64,000 nucleotides of DNA from Roseomonas sp. E05 (GTDB lineage: Bacteria; Pseudomonadota; Alphaproteobacteria; Acetobacterales; Acetobacteraceae): NCBI RefSeq assembly GCF_030063475.1, contig NZ_JASIRT010000012.1, positions 62,001 to 126,000 of the forward strand, written 5' to 3'. Below, piece by piece: positions 25,355 to 37,373 of the stretch (position 1 is the first letter of the stretch; each line of letters starts with the position of its first letter). The translations under genes and the position numbers were made by a program. The notes under the pieces were generated by a model. That model did no database searches and was not told the origin of the DNA. It worked only from the letters and a program-made list of their open reading frames with translations.

Positions 25355-26671
25355 ATGCCTGAAACGTCCCGGCAGATGCATCTCGGTGTCTTTGTGCTTG
25401 GCACCGGCAACCATATTGCCGGCTGGCGCTATCCGGGCGCGGCGGACAGTTTCCAGAGCCTGGAGGTCATCCAGCGGATTGCCCGCACCGCCGAGCGCGG
25501 CTTGTTCGACCTGCTGTTCCTGGGCGACGGGCTTTCCGCCAACATCAACGACCACCCGTCCTTCGCCTGCCGCTTCGAGCCGGTCACCATGCTCTCGGCG
25601 CTGGCGGTGACGACGACGCATCTCGGCCTCGGCGCCACCATGTCCACCACCTACTGCGAGCCCTACCAGGTGGCGCGCTTCTTCGCCTCGCTCGACCATC
25701 TCTCCGGCGGACGGGCGGCCTGGAACGCCGTCACCACCTCCGGCCCCAATGCCGCCGCCAATTTCGGCCGCGAGCACCCGCGCCATGGCGACCGCTACGA
25801 GATCGCCGAGGAATTCGTGGACGTGGTGCGCGGGCTCTGGGACTGCTGGGACGACGGCGCCATCCTCGCCGACCGCGAGGGCGGCCGCTATTTCGACAGC
25901 AGCAAGGTGCGCCCGCTGGAGCACAAGGGCCGCCACTTCCAGGTGAAGGGGCCGATGAACATCGGCCGCACGCCGCAGGGCCGGCCGGTGATCCTGCAGG
26001 CCGGCTCCTCCGAGCCGGGCCAGCGGCTGGCCGCCCGCACGGCCGACGCCATCTTCTCCGTGACCCAGGACCTCGACGAATCCCGCGCCTTCCGCACCGG
26101 CTTCCATGACCGGCTCGCCGGCTTCGGCCGCCGGCCGGAGGAGGTCGCCATCCTGCCCGGCGTCATGCCGGTGATCGGCCGCACGCGGGAGGAGGCACGC
26201 GCGGTGCTGAACCGGCTGCAGTCCTTCGTCGGCGAGACGGACGCGCTGGCCATGCTGGGCTACCGCCTGGGCACGGACATGTCGGCCTATCCGCTGGACG
26301 GGCCGGTGCCCGACCTGCCGCTGCCCGACACCTCGCACGGCTTCGCCCGCGCCCTGCTGGCCAAGGCGCGGCGCGAGAAGATGACGCTGCGCGACCTCTA
26401 CAACCTGACCGCCGCGGCGCGCGGCCACTGGGTGATCTGCGGCACGCCCGCCGACATCGCCGACACGCTGGAGGAATGGTTCATCAGCGGTGCCTGCGAC
26501 GGCTTCAACATCCTGCCGCCCTACTTCCACGGCGCCTTCGAGGACTTCGTGGACCTGGTGGTGCCGGAACTGCAGCGGCGCGGGCTCTACCGGCGCGAAT
26601 ACCGCGGCCGCACCCTGCGCGACCATCTCGGGCTGGAGCGCCCGGCCAGCGCCCTTTTCGCCGCGGGGTAG
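25355..26671 (+). CDS. LLM-class FMN-dependent monooxygenase, NtaA/SnaA/DszA type
   Basis: A 438-residue reduced-flavin-dependent monooxygenase of the bacterial luciferase fold. Family features include HLGVFVLGTGNHIAGWRYPG at the N-terminus, EPYQVARFFASLDHLSGGRAAWNAVTTS, GREHPRHGDRYEIAEEFVDVVRGLWDCWDD and VILQAGSSEPGQRLAARTADAIF. Relatives oxidise nitrilotriacetate, pristinamycin, sulfones or alkane sulfonates with FMNH2 supplied by a separate reductase, which is not adjacent. Start ATG follows GGAGAACGAACC. The upstream sigma-54-like promoter suggests control by nitrogen or sulfur limitation. The substrate is unknown. Confidence 0.88.
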   Translation: MPETSRQMHLGVFVLGTGNHIAGWRYPGAADSFQSLEVIQRIARTAERGLFDLLFLGDGLSANINDHPSFACRFEPVTMLSALAVTTTHLGLGATMSTTYCEPYQVARFFASLDHLSGGRAAWNAVTTSGPNAAANFGREHPRHGDRYEIAEEFVDVVRGLWDCWDDGAILADREGGRYFDSSKVRPLEHKGRHFQVKGPMNIGRTPQGRPVILQAGSSEPGQRLAARTADAIFSVTQDLDESRAFRTGFHDRLAGFGRRPEEVAILPGVMPVIGRTREEARAVLNRLQSFVGETDALAMLGYRLGTDMSAYPLDGPVPDLPLPDTSHGFARALLAKARREKMTLRDLYNLTAAARGHWVICGTPADIADTLEEWFISGACDGFNILPPYFHGAFEDFVDLVVPELQRRGLYRREYRGRTLRDHLGLERPASALFAAG

Positions 26672-26754
26672 GGAACCTCGGGCGCCGCCGCCGCGTTCCC
26701 CCTGCGCGGGCAGGTGACTGGACGGAAGGCCCGCTGCAAGGGCAGGCTGCGCGC

Positions 26755-28794
<2,040 letters not shown>

Positions 28795-28796
28795 AA

Positions 28797-28847
28797 AAGT
28801 CCGGGGGAAGGAATTCCCCCGGCCCCCATCTTCTTTTTGTCAGTTCA
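28797..28847 (+). repeat. Family 1 palindromic repeat, arm 9 (single)
   Basis: AAAAAAGT, hairpin CCGGGGGAA-GGAA-TTCCCCCGG, CCCCCATCTTCTTTTTGTCAG. It fills the whole gap between convergent nadE and the DUF2254 gene, and its last bases overlap the DUF2254 stop codon. Confidence 0.82.
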
Positions 28848-30092
28848 GGAGAGGTCCTGCCGCTCCGTGAGCGCCAGCTCGCGCAGGATCTGGCGCTCCG
28901 AAGACATGCCGAGCGCCTGCTCCGCACGCTCCAGCGCCTCCTGCGAATGCCGCCGCGCGATGAACCGGAAGCCGCCAAGCGGCGCCAGCATCCGGAGCGT
29001 CTTCTGCAGCCGGATACCGACCTCCAGCATCCCCGCCCCGTCGCGGGCGATGGGATGGAAGAAGTCGTCGAACATCTCCTCGGCCGAGAGGCCGGGCGCA
29101 TGCACATGCGGCAATGGGTTCTCCGACTGGTGCTGCGCCTGCGCCTCGGCCCATTCGGCAAGCAGCTTGCCGCCGCCGGTGAGCACGCCGATCGCTGTGC
29201 CCGGATCATTCACCGCCGACGAAAGAGCGCGGGAGGCGATTTCCGACAGCACGATCAGCCCGAAGCGCGGGTCCTGGTCGTAGGAGCGGCTGCTGCCGAG
29301 CGTGAAGGCGGCGCGCAGGCGGGCGGCCATCTCGTCATCGCAGGGGCGCGCCAGCCAGAGCAGGGGGCGGTGCGGGTGCAGATAGGCGCCGGGGAGCACC
29401 AGCAGGTGGACCGCTTGGCCCATCTCCTCGCCCAGGGTGGAGAGCCGGCCGAGATCGGCATGCTGCAGGTAGCCCCGCTCCTCCGGAAAGATCTGCGGAG
29501 CGCCCTCCGGCTCCGGCACGGGCGGGCGGGCGCCCAGATAGGGCCGCTCAACCCACTGCTGCAGTGCCTCGCGCGTGGCCGCTTCGACGCGGGCGGTCGT
29601 TTCCTCGACACGCCCGAGTCCGGAGAGGCGCTCGATCCAGCGGAGCAGGGTGACGACGATCCAGATGATCACCAGGATGGTGACGACGAACAGGATGACC
29701 CGCCCGTTCTCGCCGTAGATGCCCGTGCTGAGCGCGACGATGCCGGCGACGCTGAACAGGAAGCTGCCGAGGAAGGTGGCGATGGCGTTCTGCGCCGTCC
29801 GGTCCTCGATCACCAGGCGGGTGGCGCGCGGGGTGGCGTTGCTGGTGGCAGCAGCATAGGCCGAGACCATGGTGGTGAGGGAGAAGGTGGTCACCGCCAG
29901 CATGCTGGAAGCCAGGATGCCGAGGATGTTGTCCACCGCCTGGGCGCCGATGGTGACGGTGATCTTGTAGGGGATGAAGGGTTCGGCGACCGAGGCCACC
30001 AGGGCGGTGGCCACCGCGAGCAGCGTGAACAGCGCGGCGCGGAACCACAGGCGATGTGTCAGCCGCCGCCACAGCCATTGCCAGCGACTCAT
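28845..30092 (-). CDS. DUF2254 family inner-membrane protein
   Basis: A 415-residue protein with four helices in its first 150 residues (ALFTLLAVATALVASV, NILGILASSMLAVTTFSL, FLGSFLFSVAGIVALST, VILFVVTILVIIWIVV) and a long soluble C-terminal half. The segment SMLAVTTFSLTTMVSAYAAA and the later DEMAARLRAAFTLGSSRSYDQDPRFGLIVLSEIASRALSSAVNDPGTA are DUF2254 hallmarks. The family's role is not established. Its stop codon lies within repeat arm 9. Confidence 0.85.
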   Translation of the reverse strand: MSRWQWLWRRLTHRLWFRAALFTLLAVATALVASVAEPFIPYKITVTIGAQAVDNILGILASSMLAVTTFSLTTMVSAYAAATSNATPRATRLVIEDRTAQNAIATFLGSFLFSVAGIVALSTGIYGENGRVILFVVTILVIIWIVVTLLRWIERLSGLGRVEETTARVEAATREALQQWVERPYLGARPPVPEPEGAPQIFPEERGYLQHADLGRLSTLGEEMGQAVHLLVLPGAYLHPHRPLLWLARPCDDEMAARLRAAFTLGSSRSYDQDPRFGLIVLSEIASRALSSAVNDPGTAIGVLTGGGKLLAEWAEAQAQHQSENPLPHVHAPGLSAEEMFDDFFHPIARDGAGMLEVGIRLQKTLRMLAPLGGFRFIARRHSQEALERAEQALGMSSERQILRELALTERQDLS

Positions 30093-30158
30093 GCAGGCTT
30101 TTCCTCCGTTGCGTGCCGGCTGAACCCGGCGCGGTGCGGAGAAGTTGCCCTGCCCAAG

Positions 30159-30200
30159 GCTGGGGGAATGAATTCCCCCAGACTCCCTTCTTTTTTCTTC
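30159..30200 (+). repeat. Family 1 palindromic repeat, arm 10
   Basis: CTGGGGGAATGAATTCCCCC, AGACTCCCTTC and TTTTTTCTTCAGG, lying between the trpA stop (30235) and the DUF2254 start (30092), both leftward. It points away from the usual hairpin-towards-gene orientation for trpA; the degenerate CTCGGGGGAACTCCGG at about 30215 may be the decayed partner arm. Confidence 0.78.
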
Positions 30201-30234
30201 AGGTTCCCCGCGGGGCTCGGGGGAACTCCGGCCT

Positions 30235-31065
30235 TCAGGCGGAAACGCGCGCTCCGCGCACTGCCTCGGCGAGGCCGCGAACCTGGTCCAGCACCTTGCG
30301 CAGCGTGTCCGGCCGGGCGCGGCCCTTCTCGTCCAGGCTGGCGGCGAGGGTCTCGATCAGCGCCGAGGCGACCACCGCGCCATCCGCCACCTGCACCGCC
30401 TCGGCGGCCTGTTGCGGCGTGCGCACGCCGAAGCCGATGGCGATCGGCAGGTCGGTGTACCGGCGCAGGCGCGGAATGGCCGCGGCCAGTGCCTCCTGGG
30501 TGGCGCTGCGCGTCCCGGTGATGCCGGTGATGGCCACGTAGTAGATGAAGCCGCTGGTGCCTTCGAGCACCTTGGGCAGCCGCTCGTCATGGGTGGTGGG
30601 GGCGACGAGGCGGATCAGGTCCAATCCCTGCTCGCGTGCCGGCCCGGCCAGCTCGTCGGCCTCCTCCGGCGGCATGTCCACGACGATCAGCCCATCCACG
30701 CCGGAATCGGCCGCCTCGGTGCAGAAGCTCTCGACGCCGTAGGAGAGGATGGGGTTCAGATAGCCCATCAGCACCACCGGCGTCTCGTCGTCCTCGCGGC
30801 GGAAGTCGCGCACCATGGCGAGCGCCCCGGCCAGGCTGCCGCCAGCCTTCAGCGCGCGTTGCCCGGCGCGCTGCACGGTCGGTCCGTCGGCCATCGGGTC
30901 GGTGAAGGGCACGCCAATCTCGATCAGGTCCGCCCCCGCGCCGGGCAGGCCGCGCAGCAGCGCCATGGAGGTCGCGGGATCGGGGTCGTAGGCCTCCAGG
31001 AAGGGCATCAGCGCGCCGCGGCCTTCCGCCTTGAGCTGCGCGAAGCGGGCGGCGATGCGGCTCAC
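30235..31065 (-). CDS. trpA: Tryptophan synthase alpha chain
   Basis: A 276-residue TIM barrel that cleaves indole-3-glycerol phosphate to indole for TrpB. Catalytic Glu lies in [20 protein letters not shown] and Asp in [13 protein letters not shown]; the phosphate loop [10 protein letters not shown] and the [12 protein letters not shown] region are intact. Its ATG overlaps the trpB stop by four bases. It is the last gene of the leftward trp block. Confidence 0.97.
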   Translation of the reverse strand: MSRIAARFAQLKAEGRGALMPFLEAYDPDPATSMALLRGLPGAGADLIEIGVPFTDPMADGPTVQRAGQRALKAGGSLAGALAMVRDFRREDDETPVVLMGYLNPILSYGVESFCTEAADSGVDGLIVVDMPPEEADELAGPAREQGLDLIRLVAPTTHDERLPKVLEGTSGFIYYVAITGITGTRSATQEALAAAIPRLRRYTDLPIAIGFGVRTPQQAAEAVQVADGAVVASALIETLAASLDEKGRARPDTLRKVLDQVRGLAEAVRGARVSA

Positions 31066-32279
31066 AGCGACTCTCCCAGGTGCTTGGCGACGGTGAAGAT
31101 GTCCTTGTCGCCGCGGCCGGACAGGTTGAGGACGATGATCTTGTCCTTGGCCATGGTCGGCGCGAGCTTCATGACGTAGGCCAGCCCGTGCGCCGACTCC
31201 AGCGCGGGGATGATGCCCTCCAGCCGTGAGCAGAGCTGGAAGGCCTCCAGCGCCTCCTGGTCCGTCACCGCCACGTATTGCACGCGGCCGATCTCGTGCA
31301 GCCAGGAGTGCTCCGGCCCGATGCCGGGATAGTCCAGCCCGGCCGAGATCGAGTGCGCCTCCTGGATCTGGCCGTCGCCGTTCTGCAGCAGGTAGGTCTT
31401 GTTGCCGTGCAGCACGCCCGGGCGCCCGCCACCGATGGCGGCGGCATGCTCGCCCGTCTCCATGCCGCGCCCGGCGGCCTCGACCCCGATGATCTGGACC
31501 TCGGCGTCATCGAGGAAGGGGTGGAACAGCCCCATGGCGGAGGAACCGCCGCCCACGGCGCAGACCAGCGCGTCCGGCAGGCGCCCCTCGGCGGCCAGGA
31601 TCTGCTGCTTCGTCTCCTCGCCGATCACGCACTGGAAGTCGCGCACCATCTGCGGGAAGGGGGCGGGGCCGGCGACGGTGCCGATGCAGTAGTAGGTGTC
31701 CGAGACATTGGCGACCCAGTCACGCATCGCCTCGTTCATCGCGTCCTTCAGCGTGCCGGCGCCTGACGTGACGGGGATGACCTCCGCCCCCAGCAGCTTC
31801 ATGCGGAAGACGTTGGGCTGCTGCCGCTCGACGTCGGTGGCGCCCATGTAGACGATGCACTTCAGGCCGAACAGCGCACAGGCGGTGGCGGTGGCGACAC
31901 CGTGCTGCCCGGCGCCGGTCTCGGCAATGATGCGCGGCTTGCCCATCCGCCTGGCCAGCAGGATCTGGCCGAGCACGGCATTGATCTTGTGCGCGCCGGT
32001 GTGGTTCAGCTCCTCGCGCTTGAAGTAGACCTTCGCGCCGCCGAGGTGCTCCGTCAGCCGCTCGCAGAGCCAGAGCGGGCTGGGGCGGCCGACATAGTCC
32101 TTCAGCAGCCGCCGCCATTCCGTCATGAAGGCCGGGTCCTGCCGCGCGGCATTGTAGGCCTGCTCGACCTCCTGAATGACCGGCATCAGCGTCTCGGCGA
32201 CATAGCGGCCGCCGAACTGACCGAAACGACCCCGTCCGTCGGGGCCCTGGCGCAGGGAATTGGGCAGAGGCTGGTTCAC
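31062..32279 (-). CDS. trpB: Tryptophan synthase beta chain
   Basis: A 405-residue PLP enzyme condensing indole with serine. The PLP lysine is in [15 protein letters not shown] near residue 95, with [17 protein letters not shown] and the phosphate-binding [17 protein letters not shown] place the start at GTG 32279 because TTGGAGGGAC lies immediately upstream; the ATG at 32321 would add 14 residues and has no good site. A paired family 1 repeat separates it from trpF. Confidence 0.96.
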   Translation of the reverse strand: MNQPLPNSLRQGPDGRGRFGQFGGRYVAETLMPVIQEVEQAYNAARQDPAFMTEWRRLLKDYVGRPSPLWLCERLTEHLGGAKVYFKREELNHTGAHKINAVLGQILLARRMGKPRIIAETGAGQHGVATATACALFGLKCIVYMGATDVERQQPNVFRMKLLGAEVIPVTSGAGTLKDAMNEAMRDWVANVSDTYYCIGTVAGPAPFPQMVRDFQCVIGEETKQQILAAEGRLPDALVCAVGGGSSAMGLFHPFLDDAEVQIIGVEAAGRGMETGEHAAAIGGGRPGVLHGNKTYLLQNGDGQIQEAHSISAGLDYPGIGPEHSWLHEIGRVQYVAVTDQEALEAFQLCSRLEGIIPALESAHGLAYVMKLAPTMAKDKIIVLNLSGRGDKDIFTVAKHLGESL

Positions 32280-32356
32280 GCGTCCCTCCAAGCTGCGCCG
32301 AGTGTTAGCGCGCCCTGCCATATGGGGATAGAGGCGCCATTGGGGGGAGGGGAAAG

Positions 32357-32482
32357 GTCGGGGGAATGAATTCCCCCGAACCCCCTTCTTTCTTTTGTCG
32401 ATTCTGGCGTGTGCTGGCCACCCGCGCGGGAGACCCGAAGAAAAAAGAAGGGGGTCTGGGGGAATTCATTCCCCCGGCCTTT
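32357..32482. repeat. Family 1 repeat, inverted pair (arms 11 and 12)
   Basis: Arm 11 (32357-32402): GTCGGGGGAATGAATTCCCC, CGAACCCCCTTCTTTCTTTT and GTCGATT. Arm 12 (32437-32482): GAAGAAAAAAGAAGGGGG, TCT and the GGGGGAATTCATTCCCCC hairpin, then GGCCTTTC. The spacer is about 34 bases. Arm 12 abuts the trpF stop, and the pair interrupts what is otherwise a trpF-trpB-trpA run. Confidence 0.85.
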
Positions 32483-33151
32483 CTAATCCTGCTCCGCGTG
32501 CGCGGCCGCGACGAAGGCGGCGATCAGCACCGGATCCTTCACGCCGCGCATGCGCTCGACGCCGGAGGAGACATCCACCGCCGGCGCGCCCGTGGCACGG
32601 ATGGCAGAGGCCACGTTGACCGGCGTCAGCCCGCCCGCCAGCATCCAGGGGCGGGGGATCGGGTGGCCGGCCAGCAGGGACCAGTCGAAGCTGGCGGCAT
32701 TGCCGCCCGGCAGGGTGGCGCCGCGCGGCGGCTTGGCGTCCAGCAGGAAGCGGTCCACCGACGGCGCATAGGCCTCCAGCAGCCCGAGGTCCTCCGGCGT
32801 GGCGATGCCCAGCGCCTTCATCACCGGCAGGCCGAAGCGCGCGCGGATGGCGGCGCAGCGCTCCGGGCTCTCGGTGCCGTGCAGTTGCAGCAGGCTCAGG
32901 GGCGCGGCCTCCAGCACCGCACCGATCTCGGCATCCGTCGCGTCCACGAACAGGCCGGCGCAGAGCGGGCGGCGCCCGGTGCTGCCGCGCGCCGCCAACT
33001 CGCCGGCCTGCTCGGGCGTCACCGCACGCGGGGAGGGGGGATAGAAGACGAAGCCCACCCAGTCGGCCCCGGCGCGGCAGGCCGCGTCATAGGCCGCCGC
33101 GTCGTTGATACCGCAGATCTTGACCTGCACCTTTGGGAGGGAGCCGGACAT
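32483..33151 (-). CDS. trpF: Phosphoribosylanthranilate isomerase
   Basis: A 222-residue single-domain TIM barrel for the third step of tryptophan synthesis. The catalytic Cys is in VQVKICGINDAAAY (residues 8-21), the general-acid Asp in RFLLDAKPP, and LAGGLTPVNVASAI forms the phosphate site. Its ATG shares one base with the pyrF stop (TGATG). Confidence 0.95.
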   Translation of the reverse strand: MSGSLPKVQVKICGINDAAAYDAACRAGADWVGFVFYPPSPRAVTPEQAGELAARGSTGRRPLCAGLFVDATDAEIGAVLEAAPLSLLQLHGTESPERCAAIRARFGLPVMKALGIATPEDLGLLEAYAPSVDRFLLDAKPPRGATLPGGNAASFDWSLLAGHPIPRPWMLAGGLTPVNVASAIRATGAPAVDVSSGVERMRGVKDPVLIAAFVAAAHAEQD

Positions 33152-33861
33152 CAGCGCGGCAAGCTGGCGGCGATGGCGGCGGCGGCGGCGGCCGGGTCGG
33201 GCGCCGCGGTGATCGGGCGGCCGACCACCAGCCAGTCCGCCCCGGCGGCGGCAGCCTCCTCGGGCGCGGCGACGCGCGCCTGGTCGCCCTTGTCGCTGCC
33301 GGCCGGGCGCACGCCGGGCACCACCAGCAGCGGCGCCTCGCCGAAGGCGTCGCGCAGCCGGGAGATCTCCTGGGGAGAGCAGACCAGCCCGTCCGCCCCG
33401 GCCTCCAGCGCCAGCCGCGCCAGCCGCAGCACGTGCTGCGTCGGGCCGCCGATGACGCCGGTCTCGGCCAGACCAGCGGCGGTGAAGCTGGTCAGCACCG
33501 TCACCGCCAGGATGGCGGGGCGCGCCTCGCCCAGGCTGTCCTCGGCGGCGCGGCGGGCGGCCTCGATCATGGCGCCGCCGCCGCCGCCATGCAGGGTCAG
33601 CATCGCCGGGCGGGTGGCGCAGACCGAGCGCACGGCGCCGGCCACGGTGTTCGGGATGTCGTGGAACTTCAGGTCCAGGAAGACCGGGCGGTGCGCGGCG
33701 ATGCGCGCCACCACCGCCGGGCCGGCGGCGCAGAACAGCTCCAGCCCCACCTTCACCAGCCCGACATGCGGCGCGACGGCGCGCGCCCAGGCCTCGGCGC
33801 GGGCGGCATCGGGCGTGTCGAGCGCGGTGATCAGCCCGGTGCTGTTGGGCTTCCCGCGCAT
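33151..33861 (-). CDS. pyrF: Orotidine 5'-phosphate decarboxylase
   Basis: A 236-residue TIM barrel, last step of UMP synthesis. The catalytic Asp-Lys-x-x-Asp set is in [18 protein letters not shown], with LITALDTPD at the start and [16 protein letters not shown] as the phosphate-gripping loop. Start ATG gives [11 protein letters not shown]; it lies one base from the lapA stop. Confidence 0.96.
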   Translation of the reverse strand: MRGKPNSTGLITALDTPDAARAEAWARAVAPHVGLVKVGLELFCAAGPAVVARIAAHRPVFLDLKFHDIPNTVAGAVRSVCATRPAMLTLHGGGGGAMIEAARRAAEDSLGEARPAILAVTVLTSFTAAGLAETGVIGGPTQHVLRLARLALEAGADGLVCSPQEISRLRDAFGEAPLLVVPGVRPAGSDKGDQARVAAPEEAAAAGADWLVVGRPITAAPDPAAAAAAIAASLPR

Positions 33862-33862
33862 C

Positions 33863-34207
33863 TCAGTGGGTCGGGGCCAGGGCCGTGGAGGCGGCCGGCG
33901 CGGTGGAGGGAACCGGGTTGGCGGCGTCCTGCTGCGCCCGGATTTCGGCCAGCTCGGCCTCCAGCAGCTGCGCGGCGCGCTGCATCTTGCGGGCGCGGCG
34001 GCGGTAATGCAGGGCGCTGCCCCAGGCCAGCAGCGCGCCGAGCAGGAAGGCGAGCGCCGCGGCACCCAGCACCGCGCCGGCCAGCGGCACCTCCCAGCTC
34101 ACGTCGAAAGGCCAGAGCTGCAGCGCGACCGGGGCGGCGTTGGAGATGGCGAAGAGCACCAGCACCAGCAGCAGCAGGGCGGTGAGCAGGAGGCCGATGA
34201 TGGTCAT
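33863..34207 (-). CDS. lapA: LapA-domain inner-membrane protein
   Basis: A 114-residue protein with two N-terminal helices ([17 protein letters not shown] and [17 protein letters not shown]) and a cytoplasmic coiled coil ([20 protein letters not shown]) plus a Pro/Ala tail. This is the DUF1049/LapA architecture; in E. coli LapA works with LapB in controlling lipopolysaccharide synthesis, but no lapB lies here. Its ATG overlaps the ihfB stop by four bases, a placement common in Alphaproteobacteria. Confidence 0.85.
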   Translation of the reverse strand: MTIIGLLLTALLLLVLVLFAISNAAPVALQLWPFDVSWEVPLAGAVLGAAALAFLLGALLAWGSALHYRRRARKMQRAAQLLEAELAEIRAQQDAANPVPSTAPAASTALAPTH

Positions 34208-34533
34208 GGAGTGGTCACCGTGGTGCGGGGGCTGCGCTTCGGCGCCTGCAGCGGGCCGCCATTGACGCGCTCGCGCAGTTCCTTGCCGGGCTTGAAATAG
34301 GGAACGGACTTGCCGGCGACCGGCACGGACTCGCCGGTGCGCGGGTTGCGGCCGGTGCGCGGGTCGCGCTGCTTGGCGGAGAAGGCGCCGAAGCCGCGCA
34401 GCTCCACCCGGTCCCCGCGTGACAGGGCGGCGGTGATCTCGTCGAAGATGGTGCTGACGATCAGCTCCACGTCAGGCTGGCGCAGGTGCGGGTTGGCCGC
34501 GGCCAGCTGCGCGATCAGTTCGGATTTGGTCAT
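34204..34533 (-). CDS. ihfB: Integration host factor beta subunit
   Basis: A 109-residue DNA-bending HU/IHF protein beginning [17 protein letters not shown]. The beta-ribbon arm motif is [20 protein letters not shown], with [17 protein letters not shown] before it; the ELRGFGAF core is diagnostic of IHF-beta over HU. The C-terminal tail is about 10 residues longer than E. coli IhfB. It lies downstream of sppA in the usual rpsA-ihfB neighbourhood. A sigma-54 promoter in this window makes IHF functionally relevant, though no IHF site was mapped. Confidence 0.94.
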   Translation of the reverse strand: MTKSELIAQLAAANPHLRQPDVELIVSTIFDEITAALSRGDRVELRGFGAFSAKQRDPRTGRNPRTGESVPVAGKSVPYFKPGKELRERVNGGPLQAPKRSPRTTVTTP

Positions 34534-34618
34534 GGCCCGCCTGCCTCCTGCCCTGCGCCGGAACCCCGGCCGGAAGATTGCCACCCCGCCGCCAGGCCGC
34601 AAGCGCGCTTGCGGCCCT

Positions 34619-35527
34619 TCATCGCGGAAGCTGCCAAACAGCCTGCGGGCCGTCAATTGCAAGCCATTCTGAAATCAGGCTTTTCATCAGCATATGCACG
34701 GAGACGCCCAGCGCGCGCTCCACCGTGTCCCGCGGGTCCAGATCCCGCACGCGCAGGTCGGCGGGGATGTCATGCGCGCCGGCCAGCCAAGTGCGCGCCT
34801 CCGGCTCCCCGCCGATGGCATCCACCAGCTTCAGGTCCAGCGCCTGCTTCCCGGTGTAGATGCGGCCATCCGCCAGCATCTCCACCTGCTCGCGCGGCAG
34901 GCTGCGGCCTGCCGCCACCATGCTGACGAACTGCCCGTGCAGGTCGCGCAGCACCGTCTCCAGCGCCGCCCGCCCCTCGGGCGTGAGCGGGCGGAAGGGG
35001 CTGGGCACGCCCTTCAGCGGCCCGGAGGTCAGCATCTCCGGCTGGACGCCCAGCATATCCAGCAGCCCGCTGACGTTGAAGGACTGCAGGATCACGCCGA
35101 TCGAGCCGGTGACGGTGGATTCGCGGGCGAAAATCCGCTCCGCCGGCAGGGCGATCATGTAGGCGGCGGAGGCGGCGGTGCCGCGCATCACCGCCACCAG
35201 CGGCTTGCGCTCGCGGAAACGGCCGAGCGCGGCGTGCAGCCCCTCGCCGCCGGCCACCGTGCCGCCGGGACTGTCGATGGAGAGGATCATGCCGCGCACC
35301 GACGGGTCGCGCGCGGCCTTGGCGATCGCCTCGGTGATGCGGTGGTCGTCGCCGATGGTGCCTTCGACGCTGAAGCGCACCAGGTGCTCCCGCGTCTCCA
35401 GCCGCGTGCCGAACACGGCGAACAGCGCCGCCGCCGCCAGCAGCACAGCCGCCACGCGCCAGCCCAGCAGGCGGCGCTTGAGGCGGCGGCGATCGACCAG
35501 CAGATCATGTTCCAGGGGAGCGCTCAT
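34619..35527 (-). CDS. sppA: Signal peptide peptidase SppA, short (36K) type
   Basis: A 302-residue membrane-anchored Ser-Lys peptidase degrading cleaved signal peptides. One N-terminal helix ([16 protein letters not shown], residues 25-42) precedes the protease domain. The Ser is in [15 protein letters not shown] near residue 120 and the Lys about 50 residues later in [31 protein letters not shown] is the oxyanion region. Single-domain length matches the Bacillus-type enzyme. It sits between the rpsA terminator and ihfB. Confidence 0.94.
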   Translation of the reverse strand: MSAPLEHDLLVDRRRLKRRLLGWRVAAVLLAAAALFAVFGTRLETREHLVRFSVEGTIGDDHRITEAIAKAARDPSVRGMILSIDSPGGTVAGGEGLHAALGRFRERKPLVAVMRGTAASAAYMIALPAERIFARESTVTGSIGVILQSFNVSGLLDMLGVQPEMLTSGPLKGVPSPFRPLTPEGRAALETVLRDLHGQFVSMVAAGRSLPREQVEMLADGRIYTGKQALDLKLVDAIGGEPEARTWLAGAHDIPADLRVRDLDPRDTVERALGVSVHMLMKSLISEWLAIDGPQAVWQLPR

Positions 35528-35594
35528 GCTGCGCGCATCAATGGCGGTGGGCGGGCCGCCCGGTCAAGGCTTGCCGGCGCCCCCGAGACGCAAA

Positions 35595-35622
35595 CGCCCC
35601 GGGTGGCGGACCACCCGGGGCG
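35595..35622 (-). terminator. Intrinsic terminator of rpsA
   Basis: A perfect 12-bp stem CGCCCCGGGTGG with loop CGGA, located about 30 bases beyond the rpsA stop. On the minus strand it is followed by TTTGCG, a short U-tract. It is unrelated to the family 1 repeats. Confidence 0.72.
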
Positions 35623-35651
35623 CTGCAGTTCCTCCAGAGGGGAGGGGACGA

Positions 35652-37373
35652 TTACTCGTCGCCCGCCATCTGGTTGCGGCGGCGGATCGCCGCGCCGAGG
35701 ATGTCGCCCAGGGAGGCGCCGGAGTCGGTGGTGCCGTACTCCTTCATCGCCTCGCGCTCCTCCTCCACTTCCTTGCCCTTGATGGTCAGGGCCAGGCGGC
35801 GGGCGGCGCGGTCCACGGCGGTGACCTTCGCATCGACCTTCTCGCCGATGGCGAACTTGTCGGGGCGCTGGTCGCCACGGTCGCGGGCCAGCTCGGCGCG
35901 GCGGATGAAGCCGGTGAGCACCTCCTCGACCTTCACCTCGATGCCGTTCTGCTCGACCTTGGTCACGATGCAGGTGACGACGTCACCCTTGCGGACGCGG
36001 TCCAGCACCTCGGCGGCCGGATCGGCCTGGAGCTGCTTGATGCCGAGGGAGATACGCTCCTTCTCGACGTCAACATCCAGCACCTTCGCCTTGACGATGT
36101 CGCCCTTCTTGTAGTCGGCCATGGCCTGCTCGCCAGGGACGTCCCAGGAAAGGTCGGACATGTGCACCATGCCGTCGATCTCGGGAGCCAGACCCACGAA
36201 CAGACCGAACTCGGTGATGTTGCGGATCTCGCCCTCGACGATGGAGCCGGGGCCATGCGCCTCGAGGAACAGCTCCCAGGGATTGCCCTGGGCCTGCTTG
36301 AGGCCGAGGCTGATGCGGCGCTTCGGCTCGTCCACGTCCAGGATCATCACGTCGACCTCCTGCGAGGTGGCGACGATCTTGCCCGGATGGACGTTCTTCT
36401 TGGTCCAGCTCATCTCGGAGACGTGGACCAGGCCCTCGACGCCCGGCTCCAGCTCCACGAAGGCGCCGTAGTCGGTGATGTTGGTCACGCGGCCGGAGAA
36501 CTTGGCGCCGACCGGGTACTTGATCGACACACCCTCCCACGGGTCGGACATCAGCTGCTTCATGCCCAGCGAGATGCGCTGCGTCTCGGGGTTGAAGCGG
36601 ATGACCTGCACGCGGACCTGCTGACCGATGGTCAGGGCCTCGGAGGGGTGGTTGATGCGGCGCCAGGCGATGTCGGTGACGTGCAGCAGGCCGTCCACGC
36701 CGCCCAGATCCACGAAGGCGCCGTAGTCGGTGATGTTCTTCACCACGCCGTCCAGGATCATGCCTTCCTTGAGGCCCTGGATCAGTTCGCTGCGCTGCTC
36801 GGCGCGGGTCTCTTCCAGCACCGCGCGGCGGCTGACGACGATGTTGCCGCGGGCGCGGTCCATCTTCAGGATCTGGAAGGGCTGCGGCGAGCCCATCAGC
36901 GGCCCGACGTCGCGCACCGGGCGGATATCCACCTGGGAGCCAGGGAGGAAGGCCACGGCGCCGCCGAGATCGACGGTGAAGCCACCCTTCACGCGCCCGA
37001 AGATGACGCCGTTGACGCGCTGCTGCGCGTTGAAGGCCTTCTCCAGGTTGGTCCAGGCTTCCTCGCGGCGCGCCTTCTCGCGGGACAGGACGATGGAGCC
37101 GTCCTTGTCCTCGTAGCGCTCGACGAACAGCTCGACGGTGTCGCCGGCCTTCACCTCGGGCTTCTGGCCCTGCGGCGCGAATTCCTTGAGGGGTACGCGC
37201 CCCTCGCTCTTCAGCCCGACATCCACGACCGCGAAATCGTCGTCGATCCGGACCACCTTGCCGGTGACGACCGAGCCGGCGAAGCCAGTGTCGGCGCCGA
37301 GCGTGGCGTCGAGCAGGGCGGCGAAGTCCTCACCACCGGCCGGGGTCGTGGAAAGGCTGTCGGCATGTGCCAT
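35652..37373 (-). CDS. rpsA: 30S ribosomal protein S1
   Basis: A 573-residue protein with six S1 RNA-binding domains. Successive repeats are recognisable, for example GKVVRIDDDFAVVDVGLKSEG, GVVKNITDYGAFVDLGGVDG, GRVTNITDYGAFVELEPGVEG and GEIRNITEFGLFVGLAPEIDG. S1 unwinds and delivers mRNA to the 30S subunit. The start ATG (MAHADSLSTTP) is preceded at some distance by AGGAA, consistent with the autoregulated, SD-poor starts known for rpsA. It lies downstream of cmk across a 472-base gap. Confidence 0.97.
   Translation of the reverse strand: MAHADSLSTTPAGGEDFAALLDATLGADTGFAGSVVTGKVVRIDDDFAVVDVGLKSEGRVPLKEFAPQGQKPEVKAGDTVELFVERYEDKDGSIVLSREKARREEAWTNLEKAFNAQQRVNGVIFGRVKGGFTVDLGGAVAFLPGSQVDIRPVRDVGPLMGSPQPFQILKMDRARGNIVVSRRAVLEETRAEQRSELIQGLKEGMILDGVVKNITDYGAFVDLGGVDGLLHVTDIAWRRINHPSEALTIGQQVRVQVIRFNPETQRISLGMKQLMSDPWEGVSIKYPVGAKFSGRVTNITDYGAFVELEPGVEGLVHVSEMSWTKKNVHPGKIVATSQEVDVMILDVDEPKRRISLGLKQAQGNPWELFLEAHGPGSIVEGEIRNITEFGLFVGLAPEIDGMVHMSDLSWDVPGEQAMADYKKGDIVKAKVLDVDVEKERISLGIKQLQADPAAEVLDRVRKGDVVTCIVTKVEQNGIEVKVEEVLTGFIRRAELARDRGDQRPDKFAIGEKVDAKVTAVDRAARRLALTIKGKEVEEEREAMKEYGTTDSGASLGDILGAAIRRRNQMAGDE

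Noticed and set aside
35586-35650. rpsA terminator as another family 1 repeat
   Set aside because: The hairpin (CGCCCCGGGTGG stem) lacks the GGGGGAA core and the CCCCCATCTTTT tail, so it is an independent terminator.
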